This document shows, piece after piece, positions 52,301 through 60,625 of a stretch of 64,000 bases of DNA (the first letter of the stretch is position 1; each line of letters begins with the position of its first letter). The position numbers were made by a program, and so were the translations under genes. The notes under the pieces were generated by a model, which was given only the letters and a program-made list of their open reading frames with translations, had not been told where the DNA came from and ran no database searches. This stretch comes from Atlantibacter sp032062175 (GTDB lineage: Bacteria; Pseudomonadota; Gammaproteobacteria; Enterobacterales; Enterobacteriaceae): positions 1 through 64,000 of the forward strand of contig NZ_DAMBQK010000010.1 in the NCBI RefSeq assembly GCF_032062175.1, read 5' to 3'.

Positions 52301-52531
52301 GCAGAACCGGTGAAAGCGGTGCCGCAATCTGAAGCGACACCGGCTGCCGCTAAACTGGTTGCCAGCGCGCCGATGACCCGTGCGCCTGCGCCTGAATACG
52401 TACCGGAGCCGCCGCGTCATAGCGACTGGGTGCGTGAGCCGTTTGACTTTAGCGGTAAAGGTTCTGCCGGCGGCCACAGCGCCAGCCATCAGGCTACCGC
52501 ACCAGCCACCCGCCCGGGACAAGCTGAATAA
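49325..52531 (+). CDS. rne: Ribonuclease E
   Basis: This 1068-residue endoribonuclease is the core of the RNA degradosome. The catalytic half has an S1 domain (about 37-125), the DNase-I-like part with VIDSTEALTAIDINSARAT and FIDMTPVRH, and the zinc link C404-x2-C407. The scaffold half has the membrane helix LLCRFISALKSLFAGE, an Arg-rich RNA-binding region, and a C-terminal PNPase site ending PAPEYVPEPPRHSDWVREP. A run of five REP tripeptides is encoded at 51221-51265. Confidence 0.96.
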   Translation: MKRMLINATQQEELRVALVDGQRLYDLDIESPGHEQKKANIYKGKITRIEPSLEAAFVDYGAERHGFLPLKEIAREYFPANYASHGRPNIKDVLREGQEVIVQIDKEERGNKGAALTTFISLAGSYLVLMPNNPRAGGISRRIEGDDRTELKEALASLELPDGMGLIVRTAGVGKSADALQWDLSFRLKHWEAIKKAAESRPAPFLIHQESNVIVRAFRDYLRQDIGEILIDNPKVLELARQHISALGRPDFSSKIKLYTGEIPLFSHYQIESQIESAFQREVRLPSGGSIVIDSTEALTAIDINSARATRGGDIEETAFNTNLEAADEIARQLRLRDLGGLIVIDFIDMTPVRHQRAVENRLREAVRQDRARIQISHISRFGLLEMSRQRLSPSLGESSHHVCPRCSGTGTIRDNESLSLSILRLIEEEALKENTKEVHAIVPVPIASYLLNEKRDAITAIETRQGGVRAVIVPNDQMETPHYSVLRVRKGEETKTLSYMLPKLHEEAMAMPSDEEPAERKRPEEPALATFAMPDIPPAPQEIPAVQEAPAKVQAAPQPKAPQEAKPGLLCRFISALKSLFAGEPAAPAPVAEEPKKEAGEEKQRGDRRNNRRQNNRRDRNDRQGRDNRDNREPREPREPREPREPRDENRRNRRQAQQQTAEVREVRDVAVDETEQAKGRDEQQPRRERNRRRSDDKRQAQQDVKGLNREELPEQDVEQEERVQVMPRRKQRQLSQKVRFTNDVVESEAIVDVEPQETAPAQRTELATIPLPAVVENEVAEQEESVENRADANGMPRRSRRSPRHLRVSGQRRRRYRDERYPTTSPMPLTVACASPEMASGKVWIRYPVAQAPVVEQVEPQEQPVEQAAIQIAPVVTNVAEAAPVETTHPQVIATPVDAQPEMIAPQDEVVAEQVAEEAKPVDSAPVEEEAQGAAQEEAIVVEPVVEESIADAPQEQPAELDVEPQPAVVEPSKADVAAQPEPVVEPVKAAEPVKAVPQSEATPAAAKLVASAPMTRAPAPEYVPEPPRHSDWVREPFDFSGKGSAGGHSASHQATAPATRPGQAE

Positions 52532-52540
52532 CCTCCCCAC

Positions 52541-52569
52541 AAGCCGGTCTTTATGACCGGCTTTTTTTT
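52541..52569 (+). terminator. Terminator of rne
   Basis: Stem AAGCCGGTC / GACCGGCTT, loop TTTAT, then a T run. It lies inside the 3' end of the converging LysR gene, whose stop codon is in the loop. Confidence 0.93.
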
Positions 52570-53498
52570 GGCTTCTCCGGCGGTTGCATACCCATCAGTT
52601 CAGGCAGAATTTCACGCATTAAATCGAGGAATTTACGCAATCGTGCTGGATAGTAGCGGCTGTACGGATAGGCCAACCACACCGGCAGCGGCGCCGCCTG
52701 CCACTGCGGCAGGACATGAACTAGTTTGCCCTCTTCAAGATCCTGCGCCACAATCCACGCCGAAACGATACCCACGCCTAACCCCGCCAGCACCGTCTCT
52801 CTGACCGCGTACAGACTATCGGTACTCAAACGCGGTGCGATAGTGAGCGAGCGCGTGTCGCTGCCTGCGATCTGTTTCAGAGTCACTTCCTGCTGATAGA
52901 ACAGGTTTAGCGCCACCCAGGGCAATGCCGCCAGCGCCTCAGGCTCGTGAATCTCGGGGTATTGCGCCAGCAATTCCGGCGTCGCGACCACGATACGCGG
53001 CACTTCCGCCAGCAACACCGAAATGGTCGACGGGTCAGGCTGCGCGCCGAGGTGGATTGCGCAATCAATATTCTCGCTGATAAACAGCGGCGCTTTGTCG
53101 TTCAGCATCCACTCCACATTCATCTGCGGATACTGGCGGAGAAACTGCGTTAGCGGCGCGATCAACTGCTGTTGGCCGAAAGCGTGAGGCGCACGCACCC
53201 GCAATGTCCCGACCGGTTCATCCCCGGCGTTGCGCAGATCATCTTCCAGCCTCATCCAGTGGCCCGTCACGGTTTTGGCGTGCTGATAACAGCGTTCGCC
53301 ATCGTCAGTGAGCTTCATCGCGTGCGTGGTACGTAGCAGCAGTTTGCAACCCAGCATTTCCTCCAGCGATTTTAGCCGTCGGCTGACGGTCGCCTGCGTG
53401 GTCGTTAACTGCACCGCTGCCGCGCTTAGCGAGCCGCTTTCAATGATGCGAATGAAAGTATTCATCAGTTCAATTCTGTCTATACGCTCATACTTCAT
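52551..53498 (-). CDS. LysR-family transcriptional regulator
   Basis: This 315-residue regulator has a winged helix-turn-helix in residues 6-65 (LSAAAVQLTTTQATVSRRLKSLEEMLG) and a LysR substrate-binding domain to about 300. It is divergent from an MFS exporter gene with a perfect palindrome between them, so it probably controls that gene. The last eight codons, EKPKKSRS, are formed by the complement of the rne terminator. Its effector is unknown. It is not present between rne and flgL in E. coli K-12. Confidence 0.88.
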   Translation of the reverse strand: MKYERIDRIELMNTFIRIIESGSLSAAAVQLTTTQATVSRRLKSLEEMLGCKLLLRTTHAMKLTDDGERCYQHAKTVTGHWMRLEDDLRNAGDEPVGTLRVRAPHAFGQQQLIAPLTQFLRQYPQMNVEWMLNDKAPLFISENIDCAIHLGAQPDPSTISVLLAEVPRIVVATPELLAQYPEIHEPEALAALPWVALNLFYQQEVTLKQIAGSDTRSLTIAPRLSTDSLYAVRETVLAGLGVGIVSAWIVAQDLEEGKLVHVLPQWQAAPLPVWLAYPYSRYYPARLRKFLDLMREILPELMGMQPPEKPKKSRS

Positions 53499-53510
53499 TA
53501 TTTTTTACCT

Positions 53511-53531
53511 GTTATACGTATCACGTATAAC
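53511..53531. promoter_or_regulatory. Palindromic operator between lysR and MFS genes
   Basis: GTTATACG-TATCA-CGTATAAC is a perfect 8-bp inverted repeat 12 bases before the lysR start and 81 before the MFS start. LysR proteins bind such T-N11-A palindromes, so autoregulation and control of the exporter are likely. Confidence 0.7.
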
Positions 53532-53612
53532 CGTTTTATCAGTTGTCCTTCTACCGCGCCAACGCGGCGTGACTGACAATCCATCTCAATGTCAGACAAC
53601 GAGGATTTATCC

Positions 53613-54821
53613 ATGAATACACTTTCTCCTTCAGCCTTACTGCGGACGTTACTGGTGCTGGCCACTGCAGCCGGATTCAGTGTGGCGTCAATCTACTATG
53701 CCCAACCGATCCTGCCGCAAATTGGCGAGAACCTGCATCTCAGCATCGCCAGCCTCGGGCTGATCCCTACCCTGACACAGGCGGGTTATGCGCTGGGTAT
53801 CTTGTTCCTCTTACCGCTGGGTGACCGTTTCGATCGCCGTCTTATCATCCTGATTAAATCCCTGGCGCTGGCACTGATGCTGATGCTGTACAGCTTCTCG
53901 ACGGGGGAACACAGTCTGCTGGCGTTAAGCCTGCTACTGGGCGCCTCAGCCACCGTGGCGCAGGACATCGTTCCCGCAGCCGCCATCCTTTCCACCTCAG
54001 GCAAACAGGGTAAGGCTGTTGGGATGGTGATGACGGGATTATTACTGGGGATCCTGCTTTCCCGTACCGTGAGCGGGCTTATTAGCGCCGCCTGGGGCTG
54101 GCGCATGATGTACCAGCTGGCAGCGCTGAGTATCGCGCTGGTGGGTGTGGCGCTATGGCGGGTACTGCCGCGTTTTGCCGCCCAGTCAGCGTTAACTTAC
54201 CCGTCGCTGATGAAATCGATGGTTTCCCTGTGGCTCCGTCATCCTGCATTGCGCCGCGCGGCGCTTGCGCAGGGCCTATTGTCCGTCGGGTTCAGCGCCT
54301 TCTGGTCGATGCTGGCGGTGATGTTAAGCCAGCAGTTTCATATGGGCAGCGCCGTGGCGGGAGCCTTCGGCATTGCGGGAGCCGCGGGCGCGCTGGCCGC
54401 GCCGCTGTCGGGTTCGCTTGCGGATAAAGTAGGTTCAAGCCGGGTCACGCAATATGCCGCCACACTCGCCACGCTGTCATTTGGGCTGATGTTCTTTCTT
54501 CCCCTGCTCTCGCCCTTCTGGCAACTAACGCTTATCGCGCTGTGCGCCGTTGGTTTCGACCTTGGGCTGCAATCCTCGCTGGTGGCACATCAGACGCTGG
54601 TCTACCGTCTCGATCCCCAGGCGCGCGGTCGTCTTAACGCGCTACTGTTTACCGGCGTGTTTATTGGTATGGCGGCAGGCTCCGTACTCGGTAGCGCCAT
54701 GTGGGAAGAGTATGGCTGGATGGGAGTCGTAATGCTGGCAGTATTGGCCAGCGCAGGCAGTCTGCTGGTGCGGATGGCAGAGCGTCGTCAGCCTCACGCT
54801 AAAACACGCGCTTTATATTAG
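53613..54821 (+). CDS. Major facilitator superfamily transporter
   Basis: This 402-residue inner-membrane protein has about twelve helices. The loop motif GDRFDRRLIIL lies between helices 2 and 3, and QDIVPAAA in helix 4. It resembles the drug/sugar exporter group (AraJ/YnfM-like). ATG at 53613 has GAGGAT eight bases upstream; an upstream ATG at 53589 lacks a good site. The substrate is unknown. It forms a divergent regulator-exporter pair with the LysR gene. Confidence 0.85.
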   Translation: MNTLSPSALLRTLLVLATAAGFSVASIYYAQPILPQIGENLHLSIASLGLIPTLTQAGYALGILFLLPLGDRFDRRLIILIKSLALALMLMLYSFSTGEHSLLALSLLLGASATVAQDIVPAAAILSTSGKQGKAVGMVMTGLLLGILLSRTVSGLISAAWGWRMMYQLAALSIALVGVALWRVLPRFAAQSALTYPSLMKSMVSLWLRHPALRRAALAQGLLSVGFSAFWSMLAVMLSQQFHMGSAVAGAFGIAGAAGALAAPLSGSLADKVGSSRVTQYAATLATLSFGLMFFLPLLSPFWQLTLIALCAVGFDLGLQSSLVAHQTLVYRLDPQARGRLNALLFTGVFIGMAAGSVLGSAMWEEYGWMGVVMLAVLASAGSLLVRMAERRQPHAKTRALY

Positions 54822-55001
54822 TGAAATCCTAAAACCAGGGCTTACTGCGCGTATGATCGTTCATTTGAGATAATATTCAGCCCTGCATCACCCTTGTCTA
54901 AGCCACTGATAATTAATATCAGTCAGCATTACGATGATCAAAGCCCGGCGATATGGATTGCATCGGGCACGATCGTCCCGTCACTGAATAAAGGGAATTA
55001 T

Positions 55002-56246
55002 ATGAGCAACGTCCGTCAAAGTACGCCGGATCGTAAAATCCCGCTCAACATCACTGTCTACGATGCAGCTGTTGAGCGAATTTCATGGGTCTTCGACACC
55101 TTTTCCCGGGTTTGTGTATCATTTTCCGGCGGTAAAGATTCCACCTTATTATTTCATTTAACGGCGCGGGAAGCGCGCAAGCGCGGTAGAACGTTCAGCG
55201 TGCTGTTTCTCGACTGGGAGGTCCAGTTCCAGTACACCATCGACCACGTTCAGGCGATGAAAGCCTTATACGCAGATTGTACGGAAACGTTTTATTGGGT
55301 GGCCCTACCTGTCTCCACCGTTAACGGTACATCAGCCTACCAGCCGGAATGGACGGCCTGGGAGCCAGGCATCGATTGGGTTCGCACTCCGCCAGCAGAT
55401 GCCATCACTGAACCTGAGTTTTTCCCGTTCTATACACCCGGCATGACCTTTGAAGATTTTGTTCCTGCATTTAACGACTGGCTGGCCCGCGTAGCGCCTA
55501 TAACCCCCACCGCTATCCTCACAGGAATGCGCGCCGATGAATCCCTGATGCGTTTTCAAAGCATCTGCGATCGCCGTAAAAATCGCTACAGCATGGATCG
55601 GCCCTGGACGACAGCCAGCATGACATCCGGAGCCTGCACCGTTGCCCCGTTATACGACTGGCACACCGCAGATGTGTGGTCGTGGTTTGCCCGTACAAAC
55701 GCGCAATGCAATCCGCTTTACCAACTGATGCACCAGGCAGGCGTAAAACCCCGTTATATGCGGATCTGCGAACCCTTTGGCCCGGAACAGCGCGCTGGCC
55801 TGTGGCTGTTTCATGTCCTTGAGCCAGAGCGGTGGGACAGGATCTGTTGCCGGGTGAGCGGCGCGCATACCGCGGAGTTATACGCCGCCGGACGCAATGG
55901 ATTTTATGGTCAGGGGCATATCTCAAAACCGCAGGATAAGACCTGGAAAGAATACGCCTTGTTTTTACTCGACAGCCTTCCGCCGTCAACCGCAGAGCAT
56001 TATCGCAACAAAATCGCCATTTATTTACAGTGGTTCCGGCAGAGGGATTATCCCGACGATATCCCCGATTATCAGGACAAAGATACCGGCAGCCGGGATA
56101 TCCCCTCATGGCGGCGCATTTGCCGAACCATCCTGCGCAACGACTACTGGTGTCGGACGCTCTCATTCAGTCCTACCCGTACCCACCATTATGAACGCTG
56201 GAAAAAACGTGTTCAGGAGAAACGTAAACTATGGCAAGTGATATGA
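55002..56246 (+). CDS. ibrA: IbrA-like PAPS-reductase-family protein (DUF3440)
   Basis: This 414-residue ATP-pyrophosphatase (PP-loop) protein related to PAPS reductase has SGGKDS at 42-47 and a C-terminal DUF3440 part. ATG at 55002 has AGGGA about six bases upstream; the frame is open to a TTG at 54894. In E. coli ECOR-9, IbrA and IbrB raise expression of the eib immunoglobulin-binding genes; the biochemical activity is not known. The ibrB frame overlaps its end by 16 bases. Base composition looks more AT-rich than the flanking rne and flg genes, suggesting transfer. Confidence 0.8.
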   Translation: MSNVRQSTPDRKIPLNITVYDAAVERISWVFDTFSRVCVSFSGGKDSTLLFHLTAREARKRGRTFSVLFLDWEVQFQYTIDHVQAMKALYADCTETFYWVALPVSTVNGTSAYQPEWTAWEPGIDWVRTPPADAITEPEFFPFYTPGMTFEDFVPAFNDWLARVAPITPTAILTGMRADESLMRFQSICDRRKNRYSMDRPWTTASMTSGACTVAPLYDWHTADVWSWFARTNAQCNPLYQLMHQAGVKPRYMRICEPFGPEQRAGLWLFHVLEPERWDRICCRVSGAHTAELYAAGRNGFYGQGHISKPQDKTWKEYALFLLDSLPPSTAEHYRNKIAIYLQWFRQRDYPDDIPDYQDKDTGSRDIPSWRRICRTILRNDYWCRTLSFSPTRTHHYERWKKRVQEKRKLWQVI

Positions 56247-56878
56247 CATCTACTCTGGCAACGCTAATGGAGCCGCTGACACACTGGCTAAACGAGCTGC
56301 CGGAACAGGCGCGTATTGAGGCGCTGAATGGAATTAAAACGCAACTGCACAGCTTAAGTCCCTTTCAATAAGAGCCGGTCGACTGTGTACTGTGGCTTAA
56401 AACCGACCGGTTAAAAGAGAATAACTACAATCCAAACGTTATGGCGGCAACGGAACGAAAATTACTGATTCGCTCGCTGATCCAGGATGGCTACACGCAA
56501 CCGGTGGTGGCTATCTCCACCGTTGAAAATAGCCTGAATTTAGTGGATGGGGCGAATCGTTTTCGTGCAGGAATAAAAGATCGTACGCTGGCGGAGCGGC
56601 TAAACGGTTATATACCGGTCGTGCTACTTCAAAAAGACGCCACGGAACGTGACGCCAGTATAGCCTCCACGGTACGCCATAACCGTGCCCGCGGTAAGCA
56701 TCAGGTGCCCGCCATGTCGGATCTGGTCCAGGAATTAGTCCGGTACGGGTGGGATGATGAGCGTATCGCAAAAGAGTTAGGTATGGAGGCGGATGAAGTG
56801 TTGCGCCTGAAGCAGACGGCGGGCTTAAAAGATATGTTTGCTCACCGTCATTTTTCGCAAGCCTGGACGGTAGAGTAA
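56231..56878 (+). pseudogene. ibrB: IbrB-like ParB/Srx-domain gene interrupted by an in-frame stop
   Basis: ATG at 56231 follows AGGAG by ten bases and overlaps ibrA; ATG at 56243 is an alternative start (ATGA). The frame reads 46 codons, meets TAA at 56369-56371, and then continues in the same frame without a gap: EPVDCVLWL...ENNYNPNVMAATERKLLIRSLIQDGYTQPVV...LVDGANRFRAG, a ParB/sulfiredoxin-type domain, to TAA at 56876-56878. The total would be 215 residues. Reinitiation at Met71 (56441) would give 145 residues without the YNPN segment. Either the gene is broken, or the stop is read through or a sequencing error. Confidence 0.75.
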
Positions 56879-56892
56879 CACCACCCTAACCG

Positions 56893-56930
56893 CTAAAAAA
56901 AAGCCCGCTCCGGGGTGCGGAAGCGGGCAT
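56893..56930 (-). terminator. Terminator of flgKL
   Basis: Stem GCCCGCT / AGCGGGC with an inner CCG/CGG pairing. Eight T follow on the minus strand, about 40 bases after the flgL stop. Confidence 0.88.
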
Positions 56931-56970
56931 AAAGCATATCCAGTTTCAAAATATGCTCAAATTGTTCACC

Positions 56971-57933
56971 CTATCTGTTCAACTGGAACAGCGACATGCC
57001 CTGCATATCGGTGAAGGTCTTGTAAGACGCCTGAAGCGCGGCTTGCTGCATCACATAGGATGAAATCACCGAGTTCCAGTCTGCATCAATCAGGTTGCTC
57101 ATCTGCTGCGTTTGTCCGAGGGCACGATCGCTGCCCAGGGTATCCAGGCTGCCCAGTTCGGCCAGTTGGGTACCCAGCTCAGCCTGCACCGTCAACACGT
57201 TGTTGAGCGAGTTTTTCAAACCGCGGTTGGTTTTATCCACAGCGGCATCCAGCGCGGCCTGTTCTTCTTCCGTCGCCCCGGTTTTCGGGGTTTTCAGCGC
57301 CGCGATCGCGGTGTCGAGCATGTTAAACAGGCTCTTCTCCTGGGTGCTGCCTTCCGGCTCTGGTACGGCGTTACTGGTGACGTTCATAAACACCGAATCG
57401 CCGGTATGCCCAATCACCATGCTGCGCGCGGCGTCCACCTTTTGGGTGATCTGCTCGGTGCCGCCGTTGTATTCGATTTTGCCCGGCTCGCCGCTGAACG
57501 GCGCGGCATCGGTTTTGAAACCGGCGAAAATATAGCGCCCGTTACCGTCGGTGCTGTTCGCCAGGTTCAGCAACTGATCGCGGATCCCTTGCAAATCGGT
57601 AGACAGTGAGGCGCGGTCGTCATCGCTCAGCGTGCCGTTGCCCGCCTGCACGATCTTTTCCTGCGCGGTCTGGATCGCGGTGGTGACCTGGGTCAGCACG
57701 CTGGTTTCCAGCGATACTTTCTGGGTCGCGAACAAACGTGCCTGGGTATACTGGTTGTTTTCCGCCTGAGCCTGGGACAGCACCACCGCCTGCGCGGCGG
57801 CAATCGGATCGTCCGAAGCTTTATTCACCCGCTTGCCGGTGGACATTTGCTCGCCGTAACCCAGCCATTCGGTCTGCGCATTGGTGATACCGCGCATATT
57901 CTGCTGGTACATCATTTGAGTACTGATACGCAT
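56971..57933 (-). CDS. flgL: Flagellar hook-filament junction protein 2
   Basis: This 320-residue secreted junction protein (HAP3) lies between hook and filament. The N-terminal flagellin-like helix begins MRISTQMMYQQNMRGI and contains GKRVNKASDDPIAA; the C-terminal helix ends FTDMQGMSLFQLNR. It has no signal peptide, as it leaves through the flagellar type III apparatus. It lies 15 bases after flgK. Confidence 0.94.
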   Translation of the reverse strand: MRISTQMMYQQNMRGITNAQTEWLGYGEQMSTGKRVNKASDDPIAAAQAVVLSQAQAENNQYTQARLFATQKVSLETSVLTQVTTAIQTAQEKIVQAGNGTLSDDDRASLSTDLQGIRDQLLNLANSTDGNGRYIFAGFKTDAAPFSGEPGKIEYNGGTEQITQKVDAARSMVIGHTGDSVFMNVTSNAVPEPEGSTQEKSLFNMLDTAIAALKTPKTGATEEEQAALDAAVDKTNRGLKNSLNNVLTVQAELGTQLAELGSLDTLGSDRALGQTQQMSNLIDADWNSVISSYVMQQAALQASYKTFTDMQGMSLFQLNR

Positions 57934-57948
57934 CGATCAATTCTCCCG

Positions 57949-59592
57949 TTAGCGGATGGACAGCAGCGCATCAAACAGCGTGGACGCGGTCTGAAGCACC
58001 TGGGCATTCGCCAGGTAATATTGCTGGAAACGTTGCAGATTGCCGTACTCTTCGTCGAGGTTGACCCCGGAGATAGACTGCTGCTGGTTGGTCAACTGCA
58101 CAACCACATTGCTCTGGGTGGTGCTGGTCACTTTGAGCGTGCTGGTTTGGTTACCGACATCGCTCACCAGGCTGGCGTAGGCGTCGTTAAAGGTTTTATT
58201 GCCGCCGACCATTTTTTTGTTTTGCAGGTCGAGCAGTTTCTGACCGTTGGTATTGTCGCTCTCACCGGTGTCTTTGCCGCCCGCCATCGCAATGAGCGAC
58301 TCGTCTTTGATCTTCACTTCCATATTGATAATGGCGTTGGTGACCGGTTTAACCATAAACGAATCGTTATTGGCCGCCGTACCGGTGATGTCGATCTTCA
58401 GACCGTCGAATTCAATGGAGTCGCCATTGTCGGTCAGCTTAACATTGGCATTGTCGGACAGCCGTGTTACCTGCCACTCACCGCCGACGCGGGTCACTTT
58501 ATAATCCGACGCCTGCACTTCCGACGTATTGGCGAAACTCACCTCAAACGTCGCGCCCGGTTTGCTGTTTTTAGTATTGCTCAGCGCTTCCGGTTTACCG
58601 AAGCTGAAGAAATCGGTGCCGCTTTCATTATTCGCATCCACACCCGCTTTATGCTGGGTGTTGAAGGCATCGGCAAACGCCAGCGCCATCTGGTTCAGGG
58701 AGTTACGCGTTTGATCCAGGTTCTGGGAACGGAACGTCATCAGGCCGCCCAGAGAGCCGCTGGTCAGCAGTTTTTCCGGGATCTCGACGTTGCCTGCGGT
58801 TTTATCAACAAACGCCACCGTCGTGCGCGACGGATCGGCGCTTGACGTTACCGCCGCCAGTTGGTTGGCCGTACTGCCCTGCACCAGGGTGTAGCCGTTG
58901 CCGACGGTCACGTTGTAAGTGCCACCGTCCTGAACCGTCACTTCCACACCGACGATCTTGTTCAGCTCGCTCACCAGTTGGTCGCGCTGATCCAGCAAAT
59001 CGTTCGGCGACGCCCCTGCACCCACGCCGGTCAGGCGCGTGATCTGGTCATTAAGATTGGCGATCTGCTTCGCGTAAGTGTTGATCTGGCTGACGCTGGT
59101 GCCGATAGAGCCATTCACTTCTTTATTCTGGTCGCGCAGATACTGGTCAGTGACGCGGAACTGGTTAACCAGCCCTTCCGCCTTGCCCAACAACGCCTGG
59201 CGCGACGCCGGATCTTCCGCGTTGCTCACCAGCGTCTGCATGGTTTTAAAGAAATCCTGCATGGTGGTCGACAGCGTGTTGGTACTGCTGGAGAGCATAT
59301 TGTCGATTTTCGACATCTGCTCATAGCGGGTCGTCAGGCCGCTGCTCTGGTTTTGCGCAGCGCGTAATTGATTGGAGATAAACGCGTCATATTCACGGTG
59401 TACACCGGTCACGTTAACGCCATTGCCCACCCATCCACCGGCACCCAGCGTACTGTTGGCCTGAGAAAGCACCGTCGTCTGACGGGTAAAGCCCGCAACA
59501 TTGTAATTGTTGATGTTGTTACTGACAGTATTCAGTGCCGCCTGAGCCGCAGAAAGGCCGCTCATTGCGCTGTTAATTAAGCTACTGGACAT
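57949..59592 (-). CDS. flgK: Flagellar hook-filament junction protein 1
   Basis: This 547-residue HAP1 protein has the E. coli length. The N-terminus LINSAMSGLSAAQAALNTVSNNINNYNVAGFTRQ and the C-terminus EYGNLQRFQQYYLANAQVLQTASTLFDALLSIR are the conserved coiled-coil ends. A sigma-28 promoter lies just upstream, so flgKL is a late flagellar operon. Confidence 0.95.
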   Translation of the reverse strand: MSSSLINSAMSGLSAAQAALNTVSNNINNYNVAGFTRQTTVLSQANSTLGAGGWVGNGVNVTGVHREYDAFISNQLRAAQNQSSGLTTRYEQMSKIDNMLSSSTNTLSTTMQDFFKTMQTLVSNAEDPASRQALLGKAEGLVNQFRVTDQYLRDQNKEVNGSIGTSVSQINTYAKQIANLNDQITRLTGVGAGASPNDLLDQRDQLVSELNKIVGVEVTVQDGGTYNVTVGNGYTLVQGSTANQLAAVTSSADPSRTTVAFVDKTAGNVEIPEKLLTSGSLGGLMTFRSQNLDQTRNSLNQMALAFADAFNTQHKAGVDANNESGTDFFSFGKPEALSNTKNSKPGATFEVSFANTSEVQASDYKVTRVGGEWQVTRLSDNANVKLTDNGDSIEFDGLKIDITGTAANNDSFMVKPVTNAIINMEVKIKDESLIAMAGGKDTGESDNTNGQKLLDLQNKKMVGGNKTFNDAYASLVSDVGNQTSTLKVTSTTQSNVVVQLTNQQQSISGVNLDEEYGNLQRFQQYYLANAQVLQTASTLFDALLSIR

Positions 59593-59634
59593 GGAGGTTC
59601 CTTATGAACTTTCAGACTCGGTTCCTGCATACCG

Positions 59635-59661
59635 TTATCGGCAACCCTGTACCGAACTTGA
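59635..59661 (-). promoter_or_regulatory. Sigma-28 (FliA) promoter of flgKL
   Basis: Minus strand TCAAGTTC, exactly 11 bases, then GCCGATAA, a perfect -10. It begins 43 bases before the flgK start. Confidence 0.88.
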
Positions 59662-59668
59662 GGCATTT

Positions 59669-60616
59669 TCAGAACAAAGTAGAAATATCGTTGCTATAGG
59701 CTTTGGAGACTTTTTCGCTCATCGCTTTCAACTGGCCAATCATAGTGGTCAGCTTGCGGGCGTAGTTGGGATCGGTGGCGTAACCGGCGTTTTGTAGGGC
59801 CGTCGCGCCCTGCTCCGCCGTCGCCGCGCTGGTCACGGCGGCATAGCGCGGGTTGCGGGTCAACAAGCTGACGTAATCCGACAACGCTTCCAGATAAGAG
59901 CCGTAAGCGCGGAATTTGGCTTTCACTTTTTTGGCTTCACCGTTTTCATATTCGGTGGTGGTGATTTCAGCCACCTCACCTTTCCAGCCGGGGCTGGCTT
60001 TAATGCCAAACAGGTTGAAGCTCGGCTCGCCGTTGGCTTTTAAAATCTGCCGTTGGCCCCAGCCGGATTCCAGCGCCGCCTGGGCCAGAATCAGGTGATG
60101 CGGCACGCCGCTTTGCTCGCTCGCCAGCTTCGCCGGCAGCGACAGCGCCGCAAGAAAGTCTTTGCTGTCGCCGCTGAGCGGCTCTTCCTGCGACGGCGCG
60201 CGTGGCACCGCCTGGCGCACGGTCTGCGCCAGGGTTTGGGTCTGGTAGCGGTTGATGGTTTCCAGATCGAACTTCAGCGGCACCTGATCCGGCGTGTCGG
60301 CTGGCTGCTGGGATTCGCTGGTCATTTGCTTAACCATCGCGTCCGCCAGGCCCAGCCCTTTGCCGCCAGACAGATGCTGGGCGATCTGCTGATCGTACAT
60401 ACTGGTGTAAAGCCGCGTCTGGTCGCTGCTGAACAGGCCGTCTTTCGGCAGCGCCTCACGCATGCTTTTCAGCATCATCTGGACAAACATGCCTTCGACC
60501 TGCTGGGCCACCGCTTTGACGTTCGCCTTCGGGTCCTGTCCCGCTTTCGCTTTGAGATCGTTCAGCGAGTTCGCGTCCCATGCGGCGCTGGAGAGCAGTT
60601 TGGTGTCGTTCAGCAT
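59669..60616 (-). CDS. flgJ: Flagellar rod assembly protein / muramidase FlgJ
   Basis: The protein has 315 residues. The N-terminal half (VEGMFVQMMLKSMREALPKDGL) caps the growing rod; the C-terminal half is a GH73 glucosaminidase-like domain with the catalytic Glu in LAQAALESGWGQ. It opens the murein for the rod in the periplasm. It lies ten bases after flgI. Confidence 0.94.
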   Translation of the reverse strand: MLNDTKLLSSAAWDANSLNDLKAKAGQDPKANVKAVAQQVEGMFVQMMLKSMREALPKDGLFSSDQTRLYTSMYDQQIAQHLSGGKGLGLADAMVKQMTSESQQPADTPDQVPLKFDLETINRYQTQTLAQTVRQAVPRAPSQEEPLSGDSKDFLAALSLPAKLASEQSGVPHHLILAQAALESGWGQRQILKANGEPSFNLFGIKASPGWKGEVAEITTTEYENGEAKKVKAKFRAYGSYLEALSDYVSLLTRNPRYAAVTSAATAEQGATALQNAGYATDPNYARKLTTMIGQLKAMSEKVSKAYSNDISTLF

Positions 60617-60625
60617 AACAATGAC

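Noticed and set aside
54894..55001. TTG-started extension of ibrA
   Set aside because: ATG at 55002 has a better ribosome site, and the extension does not look like part of the PP-loop domain.
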